This document shows, piece by piece, positions 7,517 through 17,352 of a stretch of DNA of 50,576 bases. Numbering within the stretch: the stretch's first letter is position 1; each line of letters starts with the position of its first letter. The stretch lies in contig JAFTFG010000016.1 of the NCBI GenBank assembly GCA_017449675.1, forward strand, positions 1 to 50,576. The letters run 5' to 3'. This DNA comes from Prevotella sp. Its GTDB lineage: Bacteria; Bacteroidota; Bacteroidia; Bacteroidales; Bacteroidaceae. Both the position numbers and the translations under genes were made by a program. The notes under the pieces are model-generated. The model had not been told where the DNA came from. It was given only the letters and a program-made list of their open reading frames with translations, and made no database searches.

Positions 7517-10500
7517 TCATTAATTTTCAACGTTTCAGACTTGGCCGTAGCGCGATATTCAGGAGAATAGGCACACTGCACCGTGCAGGTACCTGTCTCA
7601 TAAGTTCCGGCTCGGTCGATATAGTATTCTGACTCCAATACATGCTTTCCCTTGCTGATCCCATAATAGTAGTAGTTGGTCGAGAAATCCTTAGGAGACC
7701 AGTAGGCCCCGTTATAATAGCCGGAAAGTTGACGAACAGGTTCCATACATGCCGCACGTCTGTCGAACACCTGTACGAAATCCAGGTCACGTGTCGAATT
7801 GATGGAGATACGCACCATGATACGGTCGCCGACCTTCAAAGGAACTGTAAGCGGTTTCCCGTCTGTCGTCAGGATCTCACGCTTGACAGAGACTCCGCTC
7901 TGGGAGTCCTCCACCTCTGAAGTCTTCTGCATAAACTGGGCATAGACAGCCCCCCATGACGTTCCTGTGGAGGTCTTGGTGGCTGTAAATTCCTTACCCT
8001 GCGGCTGTTGGATAGCAGTCTTCACATACCCTATACCAGCAGTTGCCTGTGGCAGTTCTATAGGCTGTTGGTCAATAGCCAAAACGGTAGGCTCCTGTAC
8101 GGCCAACAGGTCAGCATGGTCGAAGAGGAATGCGTAGATGGCATTCACACTGCTGATGGGAGTGTCCCACATCTGAGTCTTCTTCTCTTGCAGCAACCAA
8201 CGGCGCATCTCATCGATGGTCTTCCCATCCTCCGGAGCAACATGCTTAATCGCCTCGATGACAGCCACCTCGGTAGGAATCTTATAACTATACCATGAAT
8301 AACCGGCACGAGGTGTATCATAATAGCGACCCATCTCTTCAGTATAAACCGTATATTCCTTCAGACTCCGTACATATTCACGGGCTATCTTCGTCTCTCC
8401 CTGCTGTTGGAGGATCACCGCCGTCATTGCCTTCTCATAGATAGACTGTGCCTTGATATCTTTCTTTAGAAGCGGCATCAGATATGCACTGGCCTCCGCT
8501 GCTTTCTTGGACAAGTCTCGTGAGACAATGGCATTAACATATAACCAACGAAGGGCGACAAAGGAGGGGAATGACGGCTTATGTCCTTTCTTCTCCCATT
8601 TCTTCATCTCCTTCACCAGTTCTATGATCTCCTCATCCATGAAGTCCATAGCCTTTGCCTGTATCGACTCCGCCTTACCATAGGTTTTTGTCATTACATG
8701 CAGACGGGACAGCATCTCAGCAACACTCATGGTGATATGGGCACTGGCCGGCATACCGGGATACCAAGAGAAACCGCCGTCGCCTTGCTGGAGTTTCTCT
8801 AATTTCTCCAATGCCGTTGCCAGTCGATTGTCTATTAGGTTCTCATCGAAGAAATCCGCCAGTCGTTGCTTCTGCTCAGCCTCACGGTCGGCATCATTCA
8901 CCCAAGGAGTTTCCGCAAGGACGATATCCTTCAGTTCCTGATTTTTCTCTAAGTTACTCTGCAGAGAAGTTCCGTTACCGCCCGTTCCTGAGCCTTGCTC
9001 GCCTCTGCGTAGACTTTCTTGTCTCCACTGCTCAAAGACTGTCTTCGCCTGGGGAGTCTGTTGGAGAATCGTCTTTGCCAACAGGTTGGAATAATAGGAT
9101 GCTGCCTGATCGATAGCACTGGTCTCCCAAGGTTGTCCGAGGGTTGCCAATGACTGCACCATCAACCATGCAGGATTGTTGGTATATTCGACAGTGAGTT
9201 TCTGCTGACTCGTACCAACCGGGAAGAGTCCCGTGAGGTCAATGGTCTTCACTCCTGGCTCATGCTGGGTAAAAGGAACAGACCGGGTCACTCTCTCCTT
9301 GTCAGGCAAGACAGGCAGGTAATGCTGCTCACCATCAGAGAAGTCTGCCCCTACAGCCGTCATCCTACAGATGAGCAGGGAATACTGGTCGGTAGGTTGA
9401 TAGACGAAAGTCACATGCCCCGTCTTACCAGCCTCCACCGTAAAGGACTGCTCGTCCGTATAGACCACCTTCTCCGTCTCCGGATCAAGAAGTTCCAGAC
9501 GAGCCTTTCCTGTTTGTGACTGCTCGCTGATATTGAAAATACGTGCAGACAACTGTGCTTTGTCACCCATACGAACAAAGCGAGGCATATTAGGCTGGAG
9601 CATCACATCCTTCTGGGCGATAGTCTCACCTCCCAGCGTACCGGTCTGCACCTCCGGAGTCACGGCAAGTCCCATAAAACGCCAAGTCGTCAGACTCTCC
9701 GGCAAGGTGAATCTCAAGGTAACCCTACCCTCTTGATCTGCCACCAAGGCAGGATAAAAGAAGGCCGTCTCCTGCATGTTCTCACGCAACTGTACAGACT
9801 CCTCCTGTTTCTCTTCTGCAGCATTGTCTGTTACCTTCTGATCCTCCACAACTTCCTTAGCCTTCAGTATTTCACCTGCGGCCTCGTCGTTACCCTTCAC
9901 GTCTGCGGCAGCCATAGCCATCACGGGAACCTCCTCCAGTACCATCTCATCTTCCACCATAGCCGACTTCATCACTCGTCTGCCTGTCATATACATATTC
10001 CTACCATAGGCAATATAACGGACAGGATAGACGGAATGGTCGAAATGACTGAATTGCAGATCAGGATAGTCATACCTTCTGGCACTCTTCTCCCCATAGA
10101 CAGACAAGGCACCAAAATTCTTGACGACCCATGAGGTATAAGGTAATGGGGTGTTCATCGAAGGATAGAGAGACCAATAATGAGAAGCCAGTTGGTCGAG
10201 GCTCTTATCATAAAGGACAGCCATCAGTTGTGCATCAGCAGGTTTGCCGTCCTTATCCTTGACGACAAGTTGCCATTCTTCCTGTTGACCCGGTTTCAGA
10301 CGGTCACGGAATGTCTCCCATTGCAGTTTAAGGTGTTTATCAGGCACAGGGCGACCTATCGTGGTCGTATGCTGATAACTATGTCCGTCTTTCACCCATG
10401 CGAAGGTAAGCAACAACCCGTTGCCGTATCTTTCTTGATAAGTGAACTTCCGATTCCACAAAGAACGGTTCTCACAGATAAAGCCCTGTTCAATGACCTG

Positions 10501-13089
10501 GCCGTCAGCAATCATGGTATAGGCGATATACAGATCCGGATCGGAAGAGCCTACCTGTATGGTAACCGGTTTCCCGTCGTTGGGGAAACGGCTGTCACTG
10601 GCATAGAACCAGTCTTTTGTCTCAACAGCAGGTTTCTTATCGTCCAAACTGAACACCGTAAACTTCATATCAATACTATCACCCTCACAGGCTGCCTCCA
10701 GATGATGTTCCCCGCTCTTCAACTGCGCATTGAAAATCGCTTTCGGAGTATTCGCATCACATGAGAGCCACTTGCCGTCGTCCAGACGATAGCGTACCGT
10801 ACCGGCTATCTCACTGCCTGCGGCATTGCGGCGATAGAACGTGATCGGCTGTATCTGATCCTGACGGATACGCTGTGGCACATTACAACTCAGTGCCGTT
10901 GGCCTCGTACCCAGTGGCATCATCTTGGTATTCCGATGGGTCTCACCAGCCTGGTCTGTCACATCAGCCTCCACCTCGAAATGGTAGAACATAGGATAGC
11001 GGCCGTCATCCTCAGGTAATAACATCGGTATCCTTACGTCAAAGGTACCGTCGTCCTTGGTGACCGTCTCATCAGTCAACAACTCCTCCTCATCAGTATC
11101 AAGATCATAGTAGCCACTGCCCCAGTACCAAGAATAACTCATCCACCAGAAAGCGACACGACGACGAACCGTATAACGGACGACAGCATCCTGTACAGGA
11201 ACACCTGCATAACTTACTGCCTTGCCTTGTACGGTGATGGTATCCCCGGCCTTATACGACTCCTTGTAATCTGAGAATGACACCTCAAAGGTCGGACGTT
11301 TGTATTCCTCCACCCTAATACTATGTGACGAACCGTTCAGACGGAGTGTGAAACTGCCATTCCTCAACCCTGTGGGGATGGTGAAGTCGGCCGTACACTT
11401 ACCGAAACGGTCTGTGGTGATGGTCTGTTCCGCCACCAGTTTATAATTGGCATCCCGCAACTGAGCCGTCACCGTTTTCCCTTCTACGGCTGAGGTCTCA
11501 ATATAATTCCTCACCTGATAGAGGATACCTGCCATGTGAATGGTCTGCCCTGGGCGGTAGATGGCACGGTCGGTATAGATATGAGTAAACTCCCGCTGCG
11601 CATTCCCTTCATAGAAACGGTAATTGTCGGAAGCGTTCACAGAGGGACAGGCCTTATCATTCTCCGTATAGACAAATACCCGATGGCTATTATTATTCTC
11701 AAAGGTGTAGGATGTCTCACCCTGAGCGTCTGTGGTCAAAGTTGCCAAGACCTTGCTATCACGATACCGGTAGGATCGAATAAGAACCGTAGCACCCTTG
11801 ACGGGTTGACCGGTTTTTGCCCCTACCACGACATAGCGCATCTTACCATTGGGCTGACCCACTGCCAGGAGCCGTAAATCGGTAACATAATATAGAGCAC
11901 GGTAGATATCTGTCTCCGGCTTTGTGGAGAACTCCAACAGATAGATACCTACGGGAAGACCTGTCAACTGAATAGAATCTTCAAACGACTCATAGTCCGG
12001 ACGAACAGGAAAGGTCCGTTCCTGGAATGCCTCCGGCACCTCTACCAGATGGTCCTTGATCTTCTTATAGTCATTTTCATAATTAGGATTGAGATCATGG
12101 TCGCCTTGGAGATGAGTCCGGAACACACGCAACGTCAACGTATTGAGATGACGGAGACCTCTCAGTTTAACCGTCTGAGACTGGAATGGCAGTTGCACAT
12201 TGGACGAGATCTCTGCCGAGAACTTAGAAGTGATTAACACCTCTTTTTGATTACGCAACTGATCGATACGTTTCCACCGTCCCCATTTCTCCACCGCCAT
12301 ATCCAAGAAAGCGATCTTCTCTTCTGTAGTGGCTGTGGTATAATTCTGCATATAGTCGTAACGCTCCATAGCGACCTCACCGGCTTCCGGCAGATCACCA
12401 TATCGGGCCAGCAGAGAATCCAGTCTCCTGATATAATCGCTCTCTGCTAGTTTTTCCATGGTAGTTCCTTTTCCTTTCTTTTCCTCCAGCATCAAGAGAG
12501 CAGTAAGACAAGCGGCCCGGCGATTACCTGCTTGCTCATAATAGTTATGCATCCATTCCCAAGCACCCAACTCATGTCCGATCACGCTCAACAGGTCGTT
12601 TTCATATATCACCGCATCCTGTCCTACCTCTACAAAGGGATCGTAACTCTTGTCTTTGATGTTCCCCAAGATATCGGGAGCAATCAAGGCCTTCGTACGA
12701 TACGCATCGGCTTTCTCATGAGCATCCTCCCCAAGAGTGGAATTCTCCAGGTATATCCGGTAGAGGACCGCATCATAAACAGCACGTAAGGCGACATCCT
12801 TTACCTGTTGTTCCTCACGCTCCAATCTTTCCACTGACGGCTGCAATGAGTCCGGAGCCACCTCCGCCTGAAGTTGGGCGCGATACAACGTTGCCTTCAA
12901 CAGATGTCCATAGGCTTTCTCCTTTCGTGCCTTATCCTCCAGTTTCTGCAGATAACCGATGGCTGTCTGAGGAAGATCTTTATCTTCTGCTTCCCTTATT
13001 TGTTGCCATAGGGAGTTGTATTCTTGTCCAAAAATCCACATAGTCGAAAATATAAATACTGCAATAATGGTTAGAACCCTCTGTTTCAT
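7513..13089 (-). CDS. Alpha-2-macroglobulin family protein (thioester motif absent)
   Basis: This very large exported protein (1858 residues) has the domain order of bacterial alpha-2-macroglobulins. A signal peptide comes first (MKQRVLTIIAVFIFSTMWIFG), followed by a helical TPR-like N-terminal region. Then come macroglobulin (MG) domains with the hallmark YTDRAIYRPGQTIHMAG, a long acidic insert at about 1080-1130, the A2M domain (LPESLTTWRFMGLAVTP) and a C-terminal alpha-alpha toroid and receptor-like part. At the usual CxEQ thioester site the sequence reads SAIDQ (1324-1328), so no thioester can form. The family traps proteases or guards the envelope, possibly together with the DUF1573 partner, whose start overlaps this stop. 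A promoter lies at 13117-13124. Confidence 0.9.
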   Translation of the reverse strand: MKQRVLTIIAVFIFSTMWIFGQEYNSLWQQIREAEDKDLPQTAIGYLQKLEDKARKEKAYGHLLKATLYRAQLQAEVAPDSLQPSVERLEREEQQVKDVALRAVYDAVLYRIYLENSTLGEDAHEKADAYRTKALIAPDILGNIKDKSYDPFVEVGQDAVIYENDLLSVIGHELGAWEWMHNYYEQAGNRRAACLTALLMLEEKKGKGTTMEKLAESDYIRRLDSLLARYGDLPEAGEVAMERYDYMQNYTTATTEEKIAFLDMAVEKWGRWKRIDQLRNQKEVLITSKFSAEISSNVQLPFQSQTVKLRGLRHLNTLTLRVFRTHLQGDHDLNPNYENDYKKIKDHLVEVPEAFQERTFPVRPDYESFEDSIQLTGLPVGIYLLEFSTKPETDIYRALYYVTDLRLLAVGQPNGKMRYVVVGAKTGQPVKGATVLIRSYRYRDSKVLATLTTDAQGETSYTFENNNSHRVFVYTENDKACPSVNASDNYRFYEGNAQREFTHIYTDRAIYRPGQTIHMAGILYQVRNYIETSAVEGKTVTAQLRDANYKLVAEQTITTDRFGKCTADFTIPTGLRNGSFTLRLNGSSHSIRVEEYKRPTFEVSFSDYKESYKAGDTITVQGKAVSYAGVPVQDAVVRYTVRRRVAFWWMSYSWYWGSGYYDLDTDEEELLTDETVTKDDGTFDVRIPMLLPEDDGRYPMFYHFEVEADVTDQAGETHRNTKMMPLGTRPTALSCNVPQRIRQDQIQPITFYRRNAAGSEIAGTVRYRLDDGKWLSCDANTPKAIFNAQLKSGEHHLEAACEGDSIDMKFTVFSLDDKKPAVETKDWFYASDSRFPNDGKPVTIQVGSSDPDLYIAYTMIADGQVIEQGFICENRSLWNRKFTYQERYGNGLLLTFAWVKDGHSYQHTTTIGRPVPDKHLKLQWETFRDRLKPGQQEEWQLVVKDKDGKPADAQLMAVLYDKSLDQLASHYWSLYPSMNTPLPYTSWVVKNFGALSVYGEKSARRYDYPDLQFSHFDHSVYPVRYIAYGRNMYMTGRRVMKSAMVEDEMVLEEVPVMAMAAADVKGNDEAAGEILKAKEVVEDQKVTDNAAEEKQEESVQLRENMQETAFFYPALVADQEGRVTLRFTLPESLTTWRFMGLAVTPEVQTGTLGGETIAQKDVMLQPNMPRFVRMGDKAQLSARIFNISEQSQTGKARLELLDPETEKVVYTDEQSFTVEAGKTGHVTFVYQPTDQYSLLICRMTAVGADFSDGEQHYLPVLPDKERVTRSVPFTQHEPGVKTIDLTGLFPVGTSQQKLTVEYTNNPAWLMVQSLATLGQPWETSAIDQAASYYSNLLAKTILQQTPQAKTVFEQWRQESLRRGEQGSGTGGNGTSLQSNLEKNQELKDIVLAETPWVNDADREAEQKQRLADFFDENLIDNRLATALEKLEKLQQGDGGFSWYPGMPASAHITMSVAEMLSRLHVMTKTYGKAESIQAKAMDFMDEEIIELVKEMKKWEKKGHKPSFPSFVALRWLYVNAIVSRDLSKKAAEASAYLMPLLKKDIKAQSIYEKAMTAVILQQQGETKIAREYVRSLKEYTVYTEEMGRYYDTPRAGYSWYSYKIPTEVAVIEAIKHVAPEDGKTIDEMRRWLLQEKKTQMWDTPISSVNAIYAFLFDHADLLAVQEPTVLAIDQQPIELPQATAGIGYVKTAIQQPQGKEFTATKTSTGTSWGAVYAQFMQKTSEVEDSQSGVSVKREILTTDGKPLTVPLKVGDRIMVRISINSTRDLDFVQVFDRRAACMEPVRQLSGYYNGAYWSPKDFSTNYYYYGISKGKHVLESEYYIDRAGTYETGTCTVQCAYSPEYRATAKSETLKINE

Positions 13090-13116
13090 ATCGCATCTGA
13101 ATTAATTAATGATATG

Positions 13117-13124
13117 CAAAGATA
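13117..13124 (-). promoter_or_regulatory. -7 box of the alpha-2-macroglobulin operon
   Basis: CAAAGATA on the plus strand reads TATCTTTG on the minus strand, a perfect TAnnTTTG element 27 bases upstream of the start codon. No clear TTTG -33 element lies at the expected distance. It would serve alpha-2-macroglobulin, DUF1573, meaB and perhaps ispH. Confidence 0.5.
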
Positions 13125-13200
13125 GATGAAATAAGTTAAAGTACCAATTCCTTTAACGAGATTTAGGGATTCTTCGCAGGCAAAGCGTACCAAAGAACGG

Positions 13201-14499
13201 TTACATCGAATATTTCCGAGAATAAAGAACCGTTTGGATGACACCGCGAGTGGCGAGATATAGCAGCATCGACAACCATAACCCATGGTTACCCATGAGG
13301 TTCATGAGTCCGACAACCCCCATAAAGAAGACAATGGCCGCAATGCATGAGGAGAGCAGCATACCCTTGGTGGCTGTTATACCAATGAACACCCCGTCCC
13401 AGATAAAAGCGGCCACCCCTGCTATTGGTATGAGGTAGGCCCACCATACATAATCTTGCGACATGGTCACCACGCCCGGCTCATCAGTCAACAACCGCAG
13501 GAAGGGCATACCACCCAGTACATACACCGCAGTAACCAATACCACCATCAGCGTTCCCCATCCAAACAGATGTCTCACCACATCCCGATAGGCCGTTCTG
13601 TTATTAGCCCCCCAATACCTCCCCCCGAGAGCCTCACCGGCATAGGCGAAGCCATCCATAAAATAGGAGAAGAAGAGATAGAGTTGCATCAACAAGGTGT
13701 TCACAGCGAGGATAACAGCCCCTTGCCGGGCTCCCGCTGAGGTAAAGTACAGATTGACTGCCACCAGAAAGAGGGTACGCAGGAAGATATCACGGTTTAC
13801 CCGGAAGAACACCAGCCAATCGGTAAGTTTATCTTTCCACAGAGGAAGGTGATAGTCCCACAAACGGCGATAATACCGGAACCATAGCACTGAGGCCACA
13901 GACAATCCCGTATATTGGGCAATACACGTACCCAGTGCCACGCCCTCCACCTTCATCCCCAATCCATAGACCAGCCATAGTGAGGCTACGATATTCGCAA
14001 TATTCTGTATGACGGATACCAGCATAGGGATACGGGAATTCTGCATACCGATAAACCAACCGCTGAGGGAATAGAGCCCTAACACCGCCGGAGAGCCCCA
14101 TACAACAATGTCAAAATACCTGCTTGCCAGTATCCGTACATCTTCCGTGGGATGGATAAACCATAACATCATCTCACGCAAGGGTACTTGGAGGATGATT
14201 ACTGACAATGAGATAACCAGTGAGACCGTCAAAGAACGCATCAGGACAACCATCACCGCTTGTAAGTCCCGTCTGCCTCGGGCCTGGGCCGTCATTCCGC
14301 TGGATCCCATCCTCAGAAAAGCAAACACCCAATATACCAGATTGAAAATCATAGAACCCACTGCGATAGCCCCGATATAGGCGGCATCACCCATGTGTCC
14401 CACGATTGCCGTATCGACCAGTCCTAACAAGGGAACAGTGATATTGGTGACAATAGCAGGAATGGCAATATTTAATATTTGCGTGTCTCTTTGATTCAT
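13201..14499 (-). CDS. MATE family efflux transporter
   Basis: This 432-residue membrane protein of the multidrug and toxin extrusion family is predicted to export organic cations or drugs using a Na+ or H+ gradient. About twelve hydrophobic segments are spread evenly along it. The N terminus reads NIAIPAIVTNITVPLLGLVDTAIVGHMG, the typical MATE start. The pseudo-symmetric second half begins near residue 235. It resembles the DinF/NorM-like branch, but the substrate cannot be told. It is a single gene with its own promoter at 14510-14540. The 111-base spacer to the downstream alpha-2-macroglobulin gene holds only that operon's promoter. Confidence 0.93.
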   Translation of the reverse strand: MNQRDTQILNIAIPAIVTNITVPLLGLVDTAIVGHMGDAAYIGAIAVGSMIFNLVYWVFAFLRMGSSGMTAQARGRRDLQAVMVVLMRSLTVSLVISLSVIILQVPLREMMLWFIHPTEDVRILASRYFDIVVWGSPAVLGLYSLSGWFIGMQNSRIPMLVSVIQNIANIVASLWLVYGLGMKVEGVALGTCIAQYTGLSVASVLWFRYYRRLWDYHLPLWKDKLTDWLVFFRVNRDIFLRTLFLVAVNLYFTSAGARQGAVILAVNTLLMQLYLFFSYFMDGFAYAGEALGGRYWGANNRTAYRDVVRHLFGWGTLMVVLVTAVYVLGGMPFLRLLTDEPGVVTMSQDYVWWAYLIPIAGVAAFIWDGVFIGITATKGMLLSSCIAAIVFFMGVVGLMNLMGNHGLWLSMLLYLATRGVIQTVLYSRKYSM

Positions 14500-14509
14500 T
14501 TTTCTTGGA

Positions 14510-14540
14510 CAAAGGTACGATTAAGCGAGAACAAAACAAA
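14510..14540 (-). promoter_or_regulatory. Promoter of the MATE gene
   Basis: On the minus strand TTTG (14537-14540), a 19-bp spacer and TACCTTTG (14510-14517) match the Bacteroidetes consensus. The promoter lies at one end of a duplicated intergenic element whose second copy has the same promoter geometry at 42126-42156. Confidence 0.65.
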
Positions 14541-14595
14541 AGAATTTATTCTTTTTTTTGCCGAGTGTGAGTACCTTAACGCATTTTCTTGCGTA
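14510..14595 (+). repeat. Promoter-bearing intergenic element, copy 1
   Basis: This stretch of about 86 bases aligns along its whole length with 42126-42207. It runs from CAAAGGTACGATTAA through a hairpin (AAAAGAAT, TT, ATTCTTTT), a T tract and CGAGTGTGAGTAC to GCATTTT and CGTA. Differences are a few substitutions and single-base indels. It sits between a leftward gene (MATE) and a rightward gene (14658), just as copy 2 does. Confidence 0.8.
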
Positions 14596-14623
14596 AAGGT
14601 AATGGTTTTTCGATAATTTTCAC

Positions 14624-14631
14624 TATCTTTG
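14624..14631 (+). promoter_or_regulatory. -7 box for the 14658-19791 gene run
   Basis: TATCTTTG on the plus strand is a perfect TAnnTTTG element 26 bases before the ATG at 14658. No exact TTTG -33 element is present at the expected spacing. It would drive the membrane protein, acyl-CoA ligase and possibly GH94 genes. Confidence 0.5.
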
Positions 14632-14657
14632 CCAAACAAATATAAACAAGCCATCTT

Positions 14658-15263
14658 ATGGAAATGAAGAACAGAAGGTCGACATGGGCGGCATTGGCCA
14701 CATTAGGAGTCACTGCGATTGCAGCCGGAACTACGGCCATTGTCAAGATTCGCCAGAAGAGAGAGAGACGCAGGAAACTGGCCGAACAGGAAAGAGAGAA
14801 GGAGAAAGATCTGCTGTCCCGGAAACTGTCTCCGGAACAGATGATGGTATATAACGAGGCTGTCAGGAAATTTATCACCCTCAACAACCGAATCTATGCG
14901 TTGCGCCATTCCCAGAAAGAGGTACAACCACTTATCCAGATGCTGGCAACAGGTAAAACTACGGAAGAGGACGGACTGACTGGAAATGAGGAGGTCGACT
15001 TATTGGCAAGTGACATCCGTAAATTCATTGCCCGCCAACTGCCCTTCATCAGTACCTGTGTGAGCATTATCAGTGAGGGTGACTCCTATGAGGATTTCGT
15101 ACACGGCCCTATCAATGGTAAGTTCGACAAAGAACTGGATCGGGAAGAAGACGGATATGACGTTGCTGACGGGACACCTATCAAGCATGTCCTGAAGTTA
15201 GGGTATTTCTTCCCTGAGTCCACCATTACTACGTATCCTGTCAAATCTATAGTGACTGTATGA
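14658..15263 (+). CDS. Membrane-anchored protein of unknown function
   Basis: I do not recognise this 201-residue protein. It has a basic N terminus, one membrane helix at about residues 9-26 (WAALATLGVTAIAAGTTAIV), and then a charged helical or coiled-coil stretch rich in Arg, Lys and Glu (about 28-55). After a helical middle comes a C-terminal part with acidic patches (SEGDSYEDF, DREEDGYDVADG) that ends in a strand-rich segment. The topology suggests a cytoplasmic domain anchored in the inner membrane. Its stop codon overlaps the start of the acyl-CoA ligase gene (ATGA), so the two are translationally coupled and may act together. No function is proposed. Confidence 0.75.
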   Translation: MEMKNRRSTWAALATLGVTAIAAGTTAIVKIRQKRERRRKLAEQEREKEKDLLSRKLSPEQMMVYNEAVRKFITLNNRIYALRHSQKEVQPLIQMLATGKTTEEDGLTGNEEVDLLASDIRKFIARQLPFISTCVSIISEGDSYEDFVHGPINGKFDKELDREEDGYDVADGTPIKHVLKLGYFFPESTITTYPVKSIVTV

Positions 15264-17320
15264 TTAACCGTGAACTGTTAGCACCGAAGTCTATTGCCGT
15301 TATTGGCGGTTCCAATAATGTCCATAAACCAGGGGGTGCTATTGTGCGCAACCTCCTACAAGGCGGATTTGAGGGTATTCTACGTATCGTCAATCCCAAG
15401 GAGGACGAGGTGCAGGGCATCAAAGTATTCCATGATGTCAAAGAATTACCGCCGACAGAACTGGCAGTACTCGTCATCCCTGCCAAGTTATGTCCTGCCG
15501 CTGTAGAGGTGTTGGCGAGTGAGAAACAGACACGTGCGTTCATTATTATCTCTGCAGGTTTTGGCGAGGAGACACAGGCCGGAGCCATCTTGGAACAGCG
15601 CATCCTGGACATCTGTCAACAATACGGCTGCGCCCTCATCGGTCCTAACTGTATCGGACTACTGAACCGCAACCACCATAGTGTGTTCACACAGCCCATC
15701 CCTAAGTTGAATCCACAGGGTGTCGACTTCGTATCAGGTTCCGGAGCCACTGCTGTCTTCATTCTGGAGAGTGCCGTCATCAAAGGCTTACAGTTCAATA
15801 GCGTCTGGTCTATCGGCAATGGTAAACAGATAGGTATCGAGGACGTACTGCAATACATGGACGAACACTTCAATCCTGATACCGACTCTAAGGTAAAACT
15901 GCTCTATATTGAGAATGTCGCAAACCCTGATAAACTACTCTTCCACGCAGGAAGCCTCATCCGAAAGGGGTGTCGCATAGCAGCCATCAAGGCCGGTTCA
16001 TCGGAGAGTGGCAGTAGGGCAGCCTCTTCACATACAGGAGCCATCGCCTCCAGTGACTCCGCTGTCGAAGCGTTGTTCCGCAAGGCAGGTATCGTACGCT
16101 GCCATAGTCGGGAGGAACTCACGACGGTGGGATGTATCTTTACCTTGCCACCTCTTACAGGCAAGCGTTTTGCCATCGTCACCCATGCCGGTGGACCCGG
16201 TGTCATGCTGACGGATGCCCTGTCGAAAGGGGGACTGGAAGTACCAAAGTTGGAGGGGAAGATTGCTGAGGAGTTGAAGACAAAACTATTGCCGGGCAGT
16301 AGTGTGGCTAACCCCATCGATATTCTGGCGACAGGGACTCCAGAGATACTGGGAACAGCCATCGACTACTGTGAAGAGCATTTTGACAATATTGATGCGA
16401 TTGCAGTCATCTATGGCACCCCTGGCCTGACGACCCTCTATGAGGCGTATGAGGTATTACACCAGAAGATACAAACCTGCAAAAAGCCTATCTTCCCCAT
16501 CCTGCCAAGTCTGCATACCGCAGGACCTGAGGTGGCGGAGTTCCTGGCTAAGGGCCATGTCAATTTCTCCGATGAGGTCACACTGGCTACAGCCCTCTCA
16601 CAGATTATGCAGACACCGCCACCCGCTCCGCCAGAGGTGCAACTCTATGGCATTGATATTCCTCGACTTAACAAAACCATCCAGAGCATTAAGGATAACG
16701 GCTACCTCCCACCAGATATCGTCCGTGAGATCCTGTCGTGTGCCGGTATCCCGATGGTACCGGAGATGGCATCTTCCTCGAAAGACGAACTCATTGCCTT
16801 CTCCAATAAGATTGGCTACCCTGTGGTGGCCAAGGTGGTGGGACCCGTCCATAAGAGTGATGTGGGCGGTGTGACCCTCAACATCCGTACTCCTGAGCAC
16901 CTGTCCTTGGAGTTTGAGCGTATGATGCGCATCGAAGGTGCCACAGCCGTCATGGTACAGAAAATGCTGTCAGGTACCGAACTGTTTATCGGGGCCAAAT
17001 ACGAGCAGCGCTTCGGCCATGTGGTCTTGTGTGGCTTAGGTGGTATCTTTGTCGAGGTACTGAAGGACGTACAGAGCGGTCTGGCACCGTTGAGTTATGG
17101 CGAAGCCTTCTCGATGATCCATTCCCTAAAGGGCTACCGTATTATAAAAGGTACGCGAGGACAACAGGGTATCAACGAGCAGAAATACGCAGAGATCATC
17201 GTACGCCTTTCCACCCTCTTGCGTTTCGCTACAGAGATCAAAGAGATGGATATTAATCCACTACTGGCAGATGCTAACGACGTGGTAGCCGTGGATGCAC
17301 GCATATTGATTGAAAAGTAA
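15260..17320 (+). CDS. ADP-forming acyl-CoA (acetyl-CoA) synthetase
   Basis: This 686-residue enzyme fuses the alpha and beta parts of an NDP-forming acyl-CoA synthetase. It interconverts acyl-CoA, ADP and phosphate with free acid, CoA and ATP, so it can make ATP from acetyl-CoA or a related CoA ester. An N-terminal CoA-binding Rossmann domain (SIAVIGGSNNVHKPGG, residues 12-27) leads to a ligase domain with the phosphohistidine motif SSHTGA (H258). The C-terminal ATP-grasp domain occupies about 460-686 (YPVVAKVVGPVHKSDVGGV). The preferred acid is unknown. It overlaps the upstream membrane-protein gene by 4 bases and is followed 32 bases later by GH94. Confidence 0.92.
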   Translation: MINRELLAPKSIAVIGGSNNVHKPGGAIVRNLLQGGFEGILRIVNPKEDEVQGIKVFHDVKELPPTELAVLVIPAKLCPAAVEVLASEKQTRAFIIISAGFGEETQAGAILEQRILDICQQYGCALIGPNCIGLLNRNHHSVFTQPIPKLNPQGVDFVSGSGATAVFILESAVIKGLQFNSVWSIGNGKQIGIEDVLQYMDEHFNPDTDSKVKLLYIENVANPDKLLFHAGSLIRKGCRIAAIKAGSSESGSRAASSHTGAIASSDSAVEALFRKAGIVRCHSREELTTVGCIFTLPPLTGKRFAIVTHAGGPGVMLTDALSKGGLEVPKLEGKIAEELKTKLLPGSSVANPIDILATGTPEILGTAIDYCEEHFDNIDAIAVIYGTPGLTTLYEAYEVLHQKIQTCKKPIFPILPSLHTAGPEVAEFLAKGHVNFSDEVTLATALSQIMQTPPPAPPEVQLYGIDIPRLNKTIQSIKDNGYLPPDIVREILSCAGIPMVPEMASSSKDELIAFSNKIGYPVVAKVVGPVHKSDVGGVTLNIRTPEHLSLEFERMMRIEGATAVMVQKMLSGTELFIGAKYEQRFGHVVLCGLGGIFVEVLKDVQSGLAPLSYGEAFSMIHSLKGYRIIKGTRGQQGINEQKYAEIIVRLSTLLRFATEIKEMDINPLLADANDVVAVDARILIEK

Positions 17321-17352
17321 AAGAAGTAAAAGAACTAAAATAATACAAGATT

